This document shows positions 23,315-35,273 of a stretch of 64,000 bases of DNA, piece after piece. Under the pieces are notes generated by a model. That model worked only from the letters and a program-made list of their open reading frames with translations. It was not told the DNA's origin and ran no database searches. Source of the DNA: Arachnopeziza araneosa (lineage: Eukaryota; Ascomycota; Leotiomycetes; Helotiales; Arachnopezizaceae). A program made the position numbers and the translations under genes. The stretch lies in contig QYAI01000101.1 in NCBI GenBank assembly GCA_003988855.1, forward strand, positions 36,287 to 100,286, read 5' to 3'. How positions within the stretch are numbered: position 1 is the stretch's first letter; each line of letters begins with the position of its first letter.

Positions 23315-24433
23315 GGTGGGATTATGAGTTAGTAAATGAATGAAAATGCAAAGGAACCGAAAGCTCTACTAAATTTTCAGATATCACAACAAACCACGAG
23401 AGGAATGATTTAAACGGGAAACAGAATATGGAGGAAATTGAAGGAGCGAAGACATAATATATTGATTAGCTACGAGAACAACGAGGCTGAGCAGGCGAGA
23501 TATGGACACTGATGTCCCCATTTGGCTACGAAGCCGTTTGTCAGCGAGGCCAAAAGGGAGAGTGATACCAGAATTATAGCCACAGCCGTCATCTATCGCG
23601 GGAGTGGATTTGAGCCGCCAGCCCATTAAGCTGGATTCTGCTCAGTCATCTCCTTGAAACCCTTGAGGACCCGCGCCGATCTCTGAGACTGGAGAGGATG
23701 CTCGATGATTATTGGAGAAAGATATTTTTTTGGAGTCTCGGGAATACAGAAGAGGAAACCGTTTCGCCGTTGATATTATTGGTTGGCCGCTCGTGTTGCA
23801 TGGCCCATTATTTGTGCGTCACAGGCGACGAGCTGCTACGAAACCCCATTACGAGTCGCTCAAAGGCGCGCGGAATTTGCGCAACGATGACTTCTTTTAT
23901 ACATAACTTCCGCTGCCTGCATCTGGCACTCGCCATGCGCAATAACCTATAAATCTCGCGGCAGAACGACTCTAGAAAGACAAACAAACAATCTGCATCA
24001 TAGGCACGTCTTCGCCATGCGCAACCAATTCGTAGGCTGAGAAAAAAACACGAAAGATTGACGATTGGAGGGATCTACAGTGCCCGCGGATCGATCAATT
24101 TGTTTGAACGAGCTCGACAACCTGAGAGTCGCCAAATGGTAAAGCAACTCTGCGTGTTCTCTTGAACAGATGGTAGGTGGTTGACAGAGATGCAAGGAGG
24201 TTCAACCCCTCCCCCTTCTCGCCTATCTATGAGCATTTCTCCATCATTTGCTCCACAGGCCGTCTTTTGAACAAACCCCAATCCGAAAGAAAATATCGTG
24301 TGGTGCCTGTTAATTCTTTTCCCAAAGTATTTAGTGCAGCCTAATCAAAAATTGAATCTCTACTCATTTTCATAGCATTCATGATCTAATCCAACATTCA
24401 ATGTACACTAAACTTTGCACAACTAAGAAACGG
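23315..24433. other. Gene-free stretch, 1.1 kb
   Basis: Between two minus-strand genes. It should hold the RTA1-like promoter and the SET gene 3' UTR. Short frames on both strands are not supported by content or splice signals. Confidence 0.3.
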
Positions 24434-26585
24434 TCAAGACTTTCCCCCAGAGTCTGCATCCGCATGCTCAACCGCTGGCCCCGGATACGACAAGCATAAG
24501 ATCGTTTGTTGAAGAAGCTTTCCTGCTAACTTGCCCCGCTGCATCTCGTAAGGCATGCTGATCAACTCCTCCCTTGCCACCCAACTTGAAAAGTACATTA
24601 TGGGCTCATAACCAGCTTCATCAATTATGTCTGGGGCGAAACAAGGCAGCTCGTAAATTCTTACACAAGTGTGTCGAATAAGTGCTTCAACGACGTCGTT
24701 GTTTTCCCCGTGTATGACTTCTACACTCTCATCATCATCTATTTCATCCTCCCATGCTCTGAAGAGTGTTAATTTCTAAACTGTATCTCTACATCTCACA
24801 ACATTTCACTTACGTTTCCATACATTTCATCCATCCTTCCAGCTCTGGGATAGGAAATGGTTTATCGACAATCCGGTAAAGCATCGTTATTACGAAGAGC
24901 CATATTGACCAGTAAGTGTGATCCCACCCTGCTTCAATGACTTCAGCCCAGTCCAACGGAGGGATCTTGACTAGATCAAAACAAATCAAATCTATTATTG
25001 TAGAGCAAAGTTCCTCGTCATACCGGGACACCCAATCGTACGCATGTTCGAGAGATAGGAGCTCGATGCCAGCGAGTAGAGGACTAACATGCTGGGTTAT
25101 ACTTTGACCAAGCTTAGACTTTTCATCAGGAAGGCGAAACACTCCGTAAATACTAGCCATTGACAAAAGAGATTGGATGGGCAGCATAGCCATTGCGAGA
25201 AGTGTCTTCTGAGTTTCTCGGTAAGTTTCGGCAAGTTTTTGATTTGCGTTGGTGGGTGGACTGAAATTTCGTTAGTTCTTGAAGATATGTTGTTGGTAAG
25301 ACACCCACTGAAGTGATCCATCCCTATCGTGAATCCTCCTTGCATCAAATTGGAGCTTTTCGCGAGTCAATTGCAAAACAGCTACAACATTTCTAAACAT
25401 AGGGCTCTGAGAAAAGTTCACGTCACTTCCCAAACAATACTCAGGAGAGCTGGAAAGAAATCTCTTTTCTCGTTCATTGGCAAGCACACAAGAAAGCGTG
25501 TCGAACCAACCAAATGCGAACTCATCAAACTCGTTCAGACGAGAATGAGTTGTGGGCTTCTGGCTAGGAATGTTTATCCAATACATGAACTCTTCTTCTG
25601 GGCCCATTATACGCCTTAGTGGAGCATGGGAGTTCTGGGATTGACGAAGTTGCTTAGCTTCCGGCGGCGGGGTGATTTTTAGGTTGACTCGATCCAATTT
25701 TTGTTGATTCGTGATAAACCCATAACCTGTGAGCAATTCAGAGTTGTTTTTGTTCCCGTAGTAGATGTAAATTTGGTCGCCCTGCTCGATAAATATGGAA
25801 TTGGTCAGGCTGATGTGTTCCGCCACTGGATGCGATGCCCAGGTCACATTTTCCACACCATTATGATTGCCAAGATCTACAAGAGGAAGGAGTACAGAGA
25901 AACTATCTCTTTTGATATGCTCACGAATCCTTAATAAATCTAGACTCGAGGCTACCAATACATCATCAAAAAGGACAGCCGAGAGCGTATTCGAGGCTCG
26001 GAAGCTTCTCGTGCTGAAGATGGTGGCAGCCCATTGGTATAAGATGAGTGGATATTCAGAAACGTCAAAATCTCCTTCGACGAGGAGCGAGATGCCCTCT
26101 TCCCAATCCCTGAGCCATATTTCCTTCGTCTTCCTGACAGCCGGCTCTGCATTTGTGCCAATGAGATAATTTTGATCATCATCTGGCCACCAAGCTGGGA
26201 TTGCAAGGCTTTGAGGGTCATCTGGCTGGGGCAACAGTCGAATGTAAGGCCACCAATATGACTTTTCTTTCAACAGATATTGTTGGACGAGGAAGAAGTT
26301 TCCGATAAGGTGTGGTCTGCCATTTTGAAGAGCTGAAATAAAGCATTCTGGAAATAGCAACGAGCTGGGATGCCGGAATAGACTGCTAAGTTCCACCGCA
26401 TTCAAATACGAGAGAGAAACACGAAATGAACATTTCATAAACTGCGTGGCGGGAGGGATGACCTCGGTAGCTCTTAATGATAGCCCAGTAATCTGGTCAG
26501 AGTAGATCTGGACGCGGGCGTCACAGAAAGATCCATTCTGGGTGGACCAATCGATGAGGTCTTGGAACAATGAATCTTTAGACAT
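24434..26585 (-). CDS. SET-domain protein (putative lysine methyltransferase)
   Basis: Three exons: 26585-25309, 25260-24814 and 24758-24434, 682 aa. The first part carries the split SET fold of the SETD3/SETD6/RKM type: LSLRATEVIPPATQF near the N-terminus, a long insertion, then LLPLVDLGNHNG (the NH motif that binds S-adenosylmethionine) and GDQIYIYYGNKNNSELLTGYGF. These features predict protein lysine (or His) methylation of non-histone targets in cytosol or nucleus. The C-terminal half is a helical substrate-binding region. The first donor is GTGGGT, weaker than usual. The alternative GT four bases downstream breaks the frame. The specific substrate cannot be told from sequence. Confidence 0.82.
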
Positions 26586-28471
26586 ATCGACGATTTGCGG
26601 AGAAAGGCAACGTGTAGTAAGGATGTTCCAGGCGTGGATAGCGGGCGGAAAAAATATTGATCAAGTCATGGGTTGCGTAGTGAGCTGAGGATGAAGTGGT
26701 TGCACTTTCCTTGCGGTGCTCATGATAGTCGCCTTTTGGATTATCTGGAGCTGACGGTTGGCTATGTAACCATAATTATTTTATCAGGCACATGCATAGT
26801 TCGAAAAAGGCGTTTTCAACCCGAGACTCCAACCCAGAACATCGACTGCATGGAAAGAAGTCTGGCGATCTGTTTTCCGGTGGACGCCCGTCCGTTCACT
26901 CGCATATCAATCCCAAGCATTCGACAAGGAAACGAAGAGGAACTGTTCCCAAGCTTGCGACAAAGATAGCCAGCTGTCTCCAAGTTATGGCATGAGAAGG
27001 GTTTGTGATTTTCCTTGGAGCTTTAGTAGCTGTTACAATTGGGCAGTGGTGGGAGAGTGGATCCGCCGAAGCGAGAAGGTCAAGAACATCATCGCGACTT
27101 TCTCCTTCTCCAGACAGCAACAACTCCATCCAACACACAGTCGCCAACCTCTGGCACCATAGAGCGACGGGGTGAACAGCGTGTCGGGGCAACTTTTATC
27201 ACCGTCTGCAGAATACTGTTCCGCTGTTCACACCAATCAAGGAGATCTGACTGAACTCCTCGACGCTCGTGGGGAAGATTGTCTGCCAGACTGGCTCTTT
27301 GCATGCTCTAAATGTCACACTGCAGGCTCTTCACCTACCCTTGCGTGTCTCCTCCAGACAATTATTGGCACAAAGTGGATTGCTGAGAGATAGGAGGACA
27401 TGATGGTTTGATATTGGAAAGAAGCCTTTCGAGGCGTGTACTATCATTGCTGATCCGAGAAGTTGGTTCCGATAGATGTCATCCGAATCCCTTCCGATCC
27501 ATACCGTTCGAGTCCAGACACCACATTCATGCAGACTTCAATGAAAGTGGGGGATTGGGATGGAAGCATGGGACGAAAGTCAATTCCTTCACCGCAACAC
27601 ACACATCTGCGACGGAAGATTGGACGGCGAGAGAAGATGCACAGGATGGCGGAAAGCTGCAGCTGTGATGTTGTATCTCTAGCGGTCAAGGCCAATGACC
27701 GATGCTCCCAGCAGCATGGGACACTGGCACAGAAATGGGGTCGTCTCTCTGCCCGGATACGCGGGCGGGACACCTGCTAAAATTGGCATTCATCGAGAGG
27801 GGTAACAATGGAGAGCTGCATGATGGAATCCGTGGGGCGAGGGAGGCATGTCACATGGATATTTTCCGACCACAGAAACATCTCTTCGGTGCTGCAGGTG
27901 CAAATGCCCACGTAATACATCTAGTCATTCTTCTTCTGCGTCTTCTTTCCCTTGCCAGTGTCCTCGATCCATGTCCGTAGTTGCTAATTTTGAGTCCCAA
28001 GAAGCTTCTCACGGGCCTTTTCAACACGAGGCTGACAATGGTGATGGCGAGGCTGAGTCCAAAAGTCGCCTGACAATCCGCTGATCAACATTGCCTGACT
28101 ATAGCCAGACCACTTTCTACCCATCATTCCCGTCCCTGAGACTGAGAGGTCGAACCCCCACGTCATAGATCTCCCCAGGCCGAAGTCTCCGTTGTGCGAC
28201 AGTTGCACCTCTTTCGTTGTCCCACGCAGCCGTGTCACACGCAGCCTCATATCGGCGTGTTCCACTGCATTCCTCGACACGCAGTGCACGCCTTGCACGC
28301 CTTGCACGCCCCAAGTCGCTCGGCCCGGGAACAGCAGATATAAGAGTGTCTGCTATTCATCCAAGCGAACAAAGTTCAATGCTCCACCACCACTACTACC
28401 CAAAGCACTTTACTTTGCGGCCCGCTGCATATTGCTAGGCTAGAAGCTTGCAACCCAAACTTTCCGTATCA
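26586..28471. other. Gene-free stretch, 1.9 kb
   Basis: Divergent region between the SET gene (minus) and the trehalose synthase gene (plus). Open frames on both strands overlap each other and look like chance. The right end is the trehalose synthase promoter and contains the 9-bp repeat at 28285-28311. A decayed mobile element cannot be excluded. Confidence 0.3.
28285..28311 (+). repeat. Three tandem 9-bp units in the ccg-9 promoter
   Basis: TGCACGCCT occurs twice in tandem, followed by TGCACGCCC, about 160-190 bp before the trehalose synthase ATG. The GC-rich core is compatible with a zinc-finger or stress-factor site, but no factor is assigned. Confidence 0.6.
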
Positions 28472-30826
28472 ATGCCTTTCAAACATGGCAAACATTTCGA
28501 GGCCAAGCACTCAACCCATCGCGCTCGCAGACTGAGCCAGCTGGCCGAGACCGAAGGCGCCTTTGCACCAGCTCTGACAGTAAGGAGACCATCTTCTTGC
28601 TGTGCTCTATCCAACGCTGACTTATCAGACCCTCTACGTTGGCATATCAGCAGTCTTCGGCCAAGGGAACGAAACATCTACTGCTACTATAGCTATCGCG
28701 ATTCACGACACCACATACCTCCTCGATTTCTCGGTTCAGACTCTCCATATCAATGCTCAGCAGGAAAAGGACGAAGACCTAATTGCCGACTATGTCATAC
28801 AACAATTGGAGACCTATGAGCACAACACAGCAAGCAAGTTTATCGGTGCGGGATTGCCGCATGAACTTCTGAAGAAGGCCCCAAGGCTATGCTCGAAACT
28901 CTGGCTTGAACTTGACATCGTCCCCATTACAATTGCCCATGATATTGACAGAGCCGAAGAAGACCCTAGATTTTGGACCGAGAAGTCTGTCGATGAGCAG
29001 GCAGATTCAATGGCAAGAAAATGCATCATGTAAGCTCGACTACTACTTCCAAGCGCTGAATCTGACATTCCCAAGGCATTTTGGCCCAAGTTTAGCTCCA
29101 TTGTGCCAAGTTGGCTACAGAGGTATTGTTGAAATCGACTCAGGATCTGAGGCTCGAATTCTTGCTCTTGATGATTTCAAGAAGTCTTGCGGATCACACA
29201 CCTGGGATGCTATGATGCACTTTGTACAGGCTCTGAAGAAATCCAAGACCAAGGTTGCCTTCTTCAGTAGCACACCTCAAGGTGGAGGGGTTGCTTTAAT
29301 GAGACATGCCCTCATTCGTCTTGCTAGATTGTTGGAAGTTGACATGAACTGGTAAGCTTGACACAATATATCCCTCTACCTTTCTAATTCAAGATTAAGG
29401 TACGTGCCAAAACCAAAACCAGGAGTGTTCAGAATCACCAAAACAATTCACAACATTCTCCAAGGCGTCGCCGAACCAGGCGTGAGAATTAGTGCAGATG
29501 AGAAACAAATTTTGGTCGACTGGATCGGAGAGAACGCTGATCGGTACTGGTTGTCACCTGGTGGTCCTTTACAGCCACCCGAGGAAGGTGGCGCAGATAT
29601 CATTTTCGTAAGTGAACCAAGTTACCGAGGCTGAAATAGCTAACTTTCGAAGATTGACGACCCGCAAATGCCGGGTTTGATCCCTCTTATCAAAAAATTG
29701 ACCCCAAATCGCCCAGTTCTCTATCGCAGTCACATTGAGATTCGTAGTGATCTAGTGGCAAAGGAAGGTTCACCTCAAGCAGATGTATGGCAATTCCTGT
29801 GGGACCGAATAAAATTGGCCGATATGTTCATCAGTCATCCAATTCCAGCATTTGTTCCAAAAAATGTTCCACGCGCAACGGTCGCCTACTTACCTGCAAC
29901 TACTGACTGGTGGGTTCAAAGACACAAATTCCGAAATAATACTGACTATTCTAGGTTCGATGGGCTAAACAAAGATATGCATGAGTGGGATCAGGCCTAT
30001 TATGGCCACATTTACAATGAACAATGTCACTCAATCAGAATGACAGAACTGAGGTGGCCCGGTAAAAAGTATATCGTCCAAGTTGCCAGATTTGATCCCG
30101 CAAAGGGAATCCCGACCGTTATAGAATCGTATGCCGAATTCCGCAAACTTCTGGCCAAGACTCATCCTAAAGTTGATCCACCTCAACTCGTCATGTGAGT
30201 TCTCATATCCTTGAATTGGGCGTGACTAATTCGGTTCCAGCTGCGGCAACGGCTCTGTCGATGACCCTGATGGAACTTTGGTTCTCGATCAGACAATGTC
30301 CGATATCGAGAAACGCTTTCCCCACCTCCAATCCTCCATCTCCGTCATGCGTCTTGCTCCCAACGATCAGCTCCTCAACACTCTCCTATCAGCATCGCAC
30401 ATTGTCCTCCAGCTATCCACCCGCGAGGGATTCGAAGTCAAGGTCTCTGAGGCCATTCACAAAGGCAAGCCAATCATTGCTACTAGAACTGGCGGCATTC
30501 CACTCCAAGTTCAGCATCGCAAGAACGGCTACCTTGTTGAGCCTGGCGATTGGCACGCTGTTGCAAAACACCTGTTTGATTTGTGGACAGATGATAAACT
30601 TTATCAAGAGATGAGTGATTTCGCAAAGATCAGTGTCAGTGATGAGGTTGGGACGGTTGGAAATGCTTTGGCATGGTTTTATCTGGCAGATACATGGGTA
30701 AAAGGGAAGTTGGTGCCTCATGAGAGGTGGATTAATGATTTAGCGAGAGACGCTGCTGGAATTCCTTATGAGGAGGGAGAGAATAGATTGCCGAGGGACT
30801 TTTGTGCTGGAAGAGTATACACGTGA
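28472..30826 (+). CDS. ccg-9: Trehalose synthase / clock-controlled gene-9 homologue (GT4 family)
   Basis: Six exons: 28472-28579, 28629-29029, 29076-29351, 29400-29607, 29653-30194, 30241-30826; introns of 45-50 nt; 706 aa. The protein matches the fungal CCG-9 layout: N-terminal region with TLYVGISAVFGQGNETSTA, then a GT-B glycosyltransferase. The first Rossmann half has SSTPQGGGVALMRHALIRL. The second has YIVQVARFDPAKGIPTVIESY and the nucleotide-binding block STREGFEVKVSEAIHKGKP, whose E-x7-E pattern is diagnostic of GT4 retaining enzymes. In Neurospora ccg-9 is clock-controlled and encodes a trehalose synthase (phosphorylase-type) used in conidiation and stress tolerance. No signal peptide, so cytosolic. 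All junctions keep frame, including three split codons. Confidence 0.92.
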
Positions 30827-30967
30827 GAGGAAGGTAGTATAAGGTCAATGATACGAGTTATCAAAATGAGGTGTTGGGGGTTTAGAATGGAAGGTTGCTT
30901 AGCAGAGTAGAGGTGAGCAATAAAAGTAGAAAATAAATTACATCCTTCTCCATGGTTGATGTAGTCC

Positions 30968-31854
30968 TCAATCTCCTGTCTCCTTTGAGGTCAGTACAAT
31001 TGTACATTGTACCTTGCCTTCAATGTCCTCCGTCCCAGGTTCTCCAGTAAGACCGAATCGATGCGCTTCTGCGTCCTTCATCTTGAGCCTCTTCATCACA
31101 GCGGTTTTCACTACCGGTCTTCCATCCTCTACTACCATCACAATATCCTTTGTGTCTGCACTCATCATCTGCCCGCCGCCTTTCATTTCTGTGCCCTTAA
31201 CCTCATCACCAGCATAGAGAATTTCGTGAAGCCTAACCGCAAAGACGAAATCGGTAGACTTTTCCCACGCTACCGCGCTCTCATGCCCTCGCTCTAGATC
31301 GAGACTCCCGCCAACCTCCACCTGCCCTCCACCTTGCCCACCAGTAGGGTCCACTCTGGTTTCCACCTTGGCACTCTTCTTCTTGGATGCGAAGCCGGCG
31401 AACCTCGCACCATGGGCCGTCTTGACCCCCGTGATCATGAAAATGGGTTGTTTGAACGGCCCTCTCCCATAACTGCCCACGGCCAGCCATGATCTCACGC
31501 CTCTCATGTCAAAGCACTTTTGGACGTATTCCACTCCGGGGCTAAAGTGCTCGGTCTTGAGCTCCTTGACGAAATACTCATCCCCGGCGTTGACTCCACA
31601 AATGCTCAGAAACTTGATAATGAGGGGAAAGCAGCCGAGTCCTGCTTCAGGAGGTGCACCGTCTCGTCCTCTTTCGTCACCGTCTCGTAGGCATCGGCTC
31701 TCTCGTCGTACGCTGGTAGATCGCCTTTTGTTGAGGGGGTCGCCGAGGCGATGAGGCGAGGTTACAATGCGTCCAAGGGAAGAGACTTCCCTGGCTGGTA
31801 GTTGGTATCCGAAAGGACATAATACGTCCGACCAATGTCTTTGTCTTTGGGCAT
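30968..31854 (-). CDS. Fungal gasdermin-like pore-forming protein (5' part with disturbed frame)
   Basis: A long frame ends at 30968. Its body includes PIFMITGVKTAHGARF, a Gly-rich stretch, STDFVFAVRLHEILYAGDEV and a charged tail, the pattern I associate with fungal gasdermin-like proteins (HET-Q1/RCD-1 group), which permeabilise the plasma membrane after proteolytic removal of a short C-terminal piece. ATG 31854 starts a good N-terminus (MPKDKDIGRTYYVL). The following coding signal then hops between two frames, with breaks near 31767, 31726-31729 and 31637-31650, and the ATG frame stops at about residue 30. Alternatively a weak intron (31765-31713, GTAACC...CTACCAG) yields 277 aa in one frame, but its joined segment is unnaturally Arg-rich. 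It lies head-to-head with a subtilase gene. Family call by motif and context only. Confidence 0.55.
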
Positions 31855-32286
31855 TGTGATGTTCGAGTTTCAAGGTGCTTTGTTTTTGAGATTTCTGACG
31901 CGATTTTCAGCGGATTAATACTTATCGGTTGGAAGCTGCATTGGGATTTCGTTTGCATGGGGATTTTGTCTGCATGAAGAGGCGTCTGCAGGAGCAACAC
32001 CAGACCACACAAACTTGTATATTTGACCATTTGTATATTCCACCAATCATTCTACTGCGATCCTGGAGCCTGGTCAGTTGTACGAACTGTCCTGCTGCAT
32101 TTGAAAGGTCAGGCTGCTTATACAACTGTTCTGGCCAGCGTCAGGTTACACGTCTGTCCTCAGCTCTATCTTCAGCTGCACTACCCCTCAATGCTATTTC
32201 TGCTCCCGGTTCAGCTGGCCTTGCCGACAAGAATCTTGACACTTCCTTAGTCTAAGCGATATCAAACGATCATCGTTATATTAAAT
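31855..32286. promoter_or_regulatory. Shared divergent promoter of the gasdermin-like and subtilase genes
   Basis: About 430 bp between divergent starts. The head-to-head arrangement suggests co-regulation of effector and protease. I see no named motif. Short GTCTG-type words recur around 31970-32000. Confidence 0.4.
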
Positions 32287-34716
32287 ATGAGTCAATCAAG
32301 AGATCGGCGGAATCTGTCTAAGTATTGGAGTTCCATCCGAGCTAAAAGTCCCTTTCATGTGTCTGCTGAAGTAGATACACCACAATAACTTGATATAAGT
32401 TCAGTCGAGGCTCAAGCACCAACAAGCATCGTATACAATGATGCCGATGTAAGGTTAGACATTGAATCTGGGGAAACGTTACTGTATATTGGTGCTTAAC
32501 CTTATCGGTTGTTTGGTATCGATGAAACAGCATCTTCGCAGGAGATTTGCGATGCTTACGATGCTCGGGTTAAGAGGATCAAGATGTGCGGGAAAGGAGT
32601 AGGGCTCAGTAATGAAGCTGGTCGACGAACTCTGGCCGAGGAACGGCGAATGGTGGAGAAAGCATATAAACTTCTGATCAACCCGGCAAGACGTCAGGCA
32701 TACGATAGACAAGGGTCAGACCCACAACACATGATGGACTCATGGTCTTCAAATTTCGACCTCACTCCAGAAGGAATTTTGAATGGAAGGCTACTAAACC
32801 TGCACACGAAACCGGTCGAAAATGAATCTTCCAATTCAGACACTGCTTCAAATTTCTCTTGCTCGAGTGGTGGGCGAACTAACTCTAGCATGAAAGTTGA
32901 GGTTACAACAGTCGGTGGGAGGAAATCAAAGACTATTGTACGAGTTGGACATGTGAAGCACAGAAGCGGTAAACGACACAGATCACGGCACTCTGTGCAG
33001 GACTATCCACGACCTTCGACACCTCCCAACGCCTGGAAATTAAACACTGATGCTGTATCAGACGATACTTTCGGCAATAAATACGCTGTTCAACAAACGA
33101 ATCCTATTCAAATTCCTATCAGTGGCGAGCGATGGAATGACGCTCATTCGGATACGGAAAATTCTGGTCAAGAAGACGACTCTCGATATCTCAATTCAAG
33201 TCAAGACCAAGGCTCTTCTGTTGGAAAGTCGAGTTCTCGACTTGAGAGACCCGCTTCGTCATTTATTCTACCAAGCGACCAGGGACTTGGGGTAAACACT
33301 TTGAGCCCAACACATGCCTCCCCACCGATCTATCTCTCTCCTCCATCCCAATTGGTAAGCTCATTCCCGGACCGGGAGCCACTTCACGGCAGACACAAAA
33401 AGTCGGCGCGGAGTGCGGGGAATACTACCCCAAACACAAACCGTGTTGAAGCAAGATCACGAACATCCATGTCGAGAATGAGGAGTGCTCCTGACCTCAC
33501 CCATTACTCCTCAAATGATCCCCTTACGGTGCCTTCTTACCATTACGGGTTTTTTGACATGAACACGAATCACAACACACAAAAGTGAGTTGGTTCCTCC
33601 CATTCGTGTGTGAAGTAGAACTAACACAAGAAAAGAGAAGGAAGTGCTCACAAATGGTTCATGAAGCTTGATAGTGAAGTCCTGGAGGTGTTGGAGAATA
33701 GTCTAGACCAAGACCATCATCCGGTAAAGGTTGCTATACTGGATACCGGCATTTGTCTCAACCATCGTCTATTTGCAGCTGAGTCGGTCAAGGACCAGAT
33801 TATAGAAGTAGAGGATTTTGTTAAGCTGAACAAATTTCATGCATCTGAGCGGACGATCCAATTCCATCCGGAGCCTGACAATGATGGACACGGAACCAAG
33901 GTTGCCTATCTTCTCCAGAGAGTTGCACCTCACGCCCAGCTCTACATCGCTAGAGTTGTTGAAAAGACTCATGGCAAGGATAAAAACATGGCATGTAATG
34001 TAGCCGCTGTGAGTCAGCTCCTTGATTTCCTCCCTCTCATGTCGCCTCGGCAGCTTTCCTCATAGTAAGATACCGTGCTCACTGTTGTATAGGCTATTCG
34101 GTGGGCCATCAAGAAAGAAGTTGACATCATCTCCATGTCGTTTGGCTTCGCCGACAGCCAGCCCGACATCCTCGCGGCCATAGATGAGGCAAAAGAGAGG
34201 GAGATCCTACTCTTTGCAGCAGCTTCTAACGGCGGAGGAAACGAAGACATGACGTTCCCGGCAAGACTCGACGGTGTCTTTGCTATCAACGCCACGGATG
34301 GGGACGGCAAGTGGTGGGGGGAAAATCCGGACCCTAAACGACACCATGATCAATTCTGTACGCTGGGCAAATCGGTCCACACAGCTTCTCTGAAAATCAT
34401 AATGGAATATGCTTCCGGGACGTCTATTGCAACGCCGATAGCTGCGGGAACCGCCGCGTTGGTCATTCATTTCATTCGTAAAAGAGATGATGTTGTTAGG
34501 AAGGAGGAGGTCCAGGATTATGAAAATATGAGAAAGATATTGTTCGCGATGGCTGATAGAAATCATGAGCTAGCTGCTGAGAGGAAGTATCTGGCGCCGT
34601 GGAAGTTGTTGAATGACTCTGATGACGTTATAGAGGCTGCTATTAGGAAAGCACTTGATGATACATGGTCTGGGCCTGGAACTCCTTGGTCACACTATGG
34701 TGGTGAAAAGCCTTAG
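32287..34716 (+). CDS. Subtilisin-family (S8) serine protease with N-terminal J-like domain
   Basis: Clear exons: up to 33584, 33636-34008 and 34093-34716 (introns 51 and 84 nt). From 32509 the frame reads LFGIDETASSQEI...LLINPARRQAYD, a J-domain-like helical pattern without the HPD tripeptide. A Ser-rich, basic linker of about 280 aa follows, then an S8 protease domain with all catalytic parts: Asp in VAILDTGI, His in DGHGTKVA, oxyanion Asn in AAASNGG, Ser in GTSIATPIAAG. There is no signal peptide, so it is intracellular, as in protease/gasdermin pairs. The 5' end is unresolved: an ATG at 32287 is in the same frame but two TAA codons (32386, 32497) intervene. They may be nonsense mutations, or the true start is elsewhere. 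The S8 domain call is firm. Confidence 0.75.
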
Positions 34717-35273
34717 ATTGGTGTTGGAGATGGCGATGCCTACTCTGAAGCGGGAAATCATAGAAACAAGGTACACGAAGAGAATGTCAAGTCCTGCAGA
34801 ACAAGATTTTTCAATACGAGAGCCATAAAGAAGGCTGTGAACTTTCGTGCCTGTTACCCCACGATGACTGCCGAAGCCACACTCATCGAGACAGATTCTT
34901 GGGCTGATTCCCGTTTCACCTTCTGCACGATATATTATATATAGAAAGATGCCTCGTATCATATGACGACGTGGCTCATAGCGAGCCCATGACTCCGTGC
35001 TCCTGCATACAGCCGCAGCAGGTGCCTAACGCCACACCCCAGATTCTCCCAACCACCTTGAGCGACGCAAGGGATCTTCCCCAAACTCAAACATACCCCT
35101 ACTTTGAGATACGAAAAAAACAACTTTTAAGCTCAATTCAGGAACGCTGTCTTGGATGTGCAGTCCTGATCTCGCTGAATAAGAAGGACCTGGTATCGCA
35201 CCACCGTCGTGGATTCTGAGGCCCCCAGCCTCATCGATCCCAAGTGCTGTCTTTCCAGACCATACCCTCCAGC
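34717..35273. other. Gene-free stretch
   Basis: About 560 bp between two plus-strand genes. It contains a TATATATAT tract near 34930-34945 that could serve as a core promoter element. Nothing else seen. Confidence 0.3.

Noticed and set aside
24120..24240. tRNA-like GGTTCAACCCC word
   Set aside because: No matching acceptor stem or D arm; not a tRNA.
26673..28084. Several 70-110-codon frames on both strands
   Set aside because: They overlap each other in all frames, have no domain and no splice logic; treated as chance in GC-balanced intergenic DNA.
31007..31754. Plus-strand frames opposite the gasdermin-like gene
   Set aside because: Shadows of the minus-strand coding sequence.
32287..32388. 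A separate 33-codon peptide gene (ATG 32287 to TAA 32386)
   Set aside because: It is in frame with the subtilase further on, so a broken 5' end of that gene is the better explanation.
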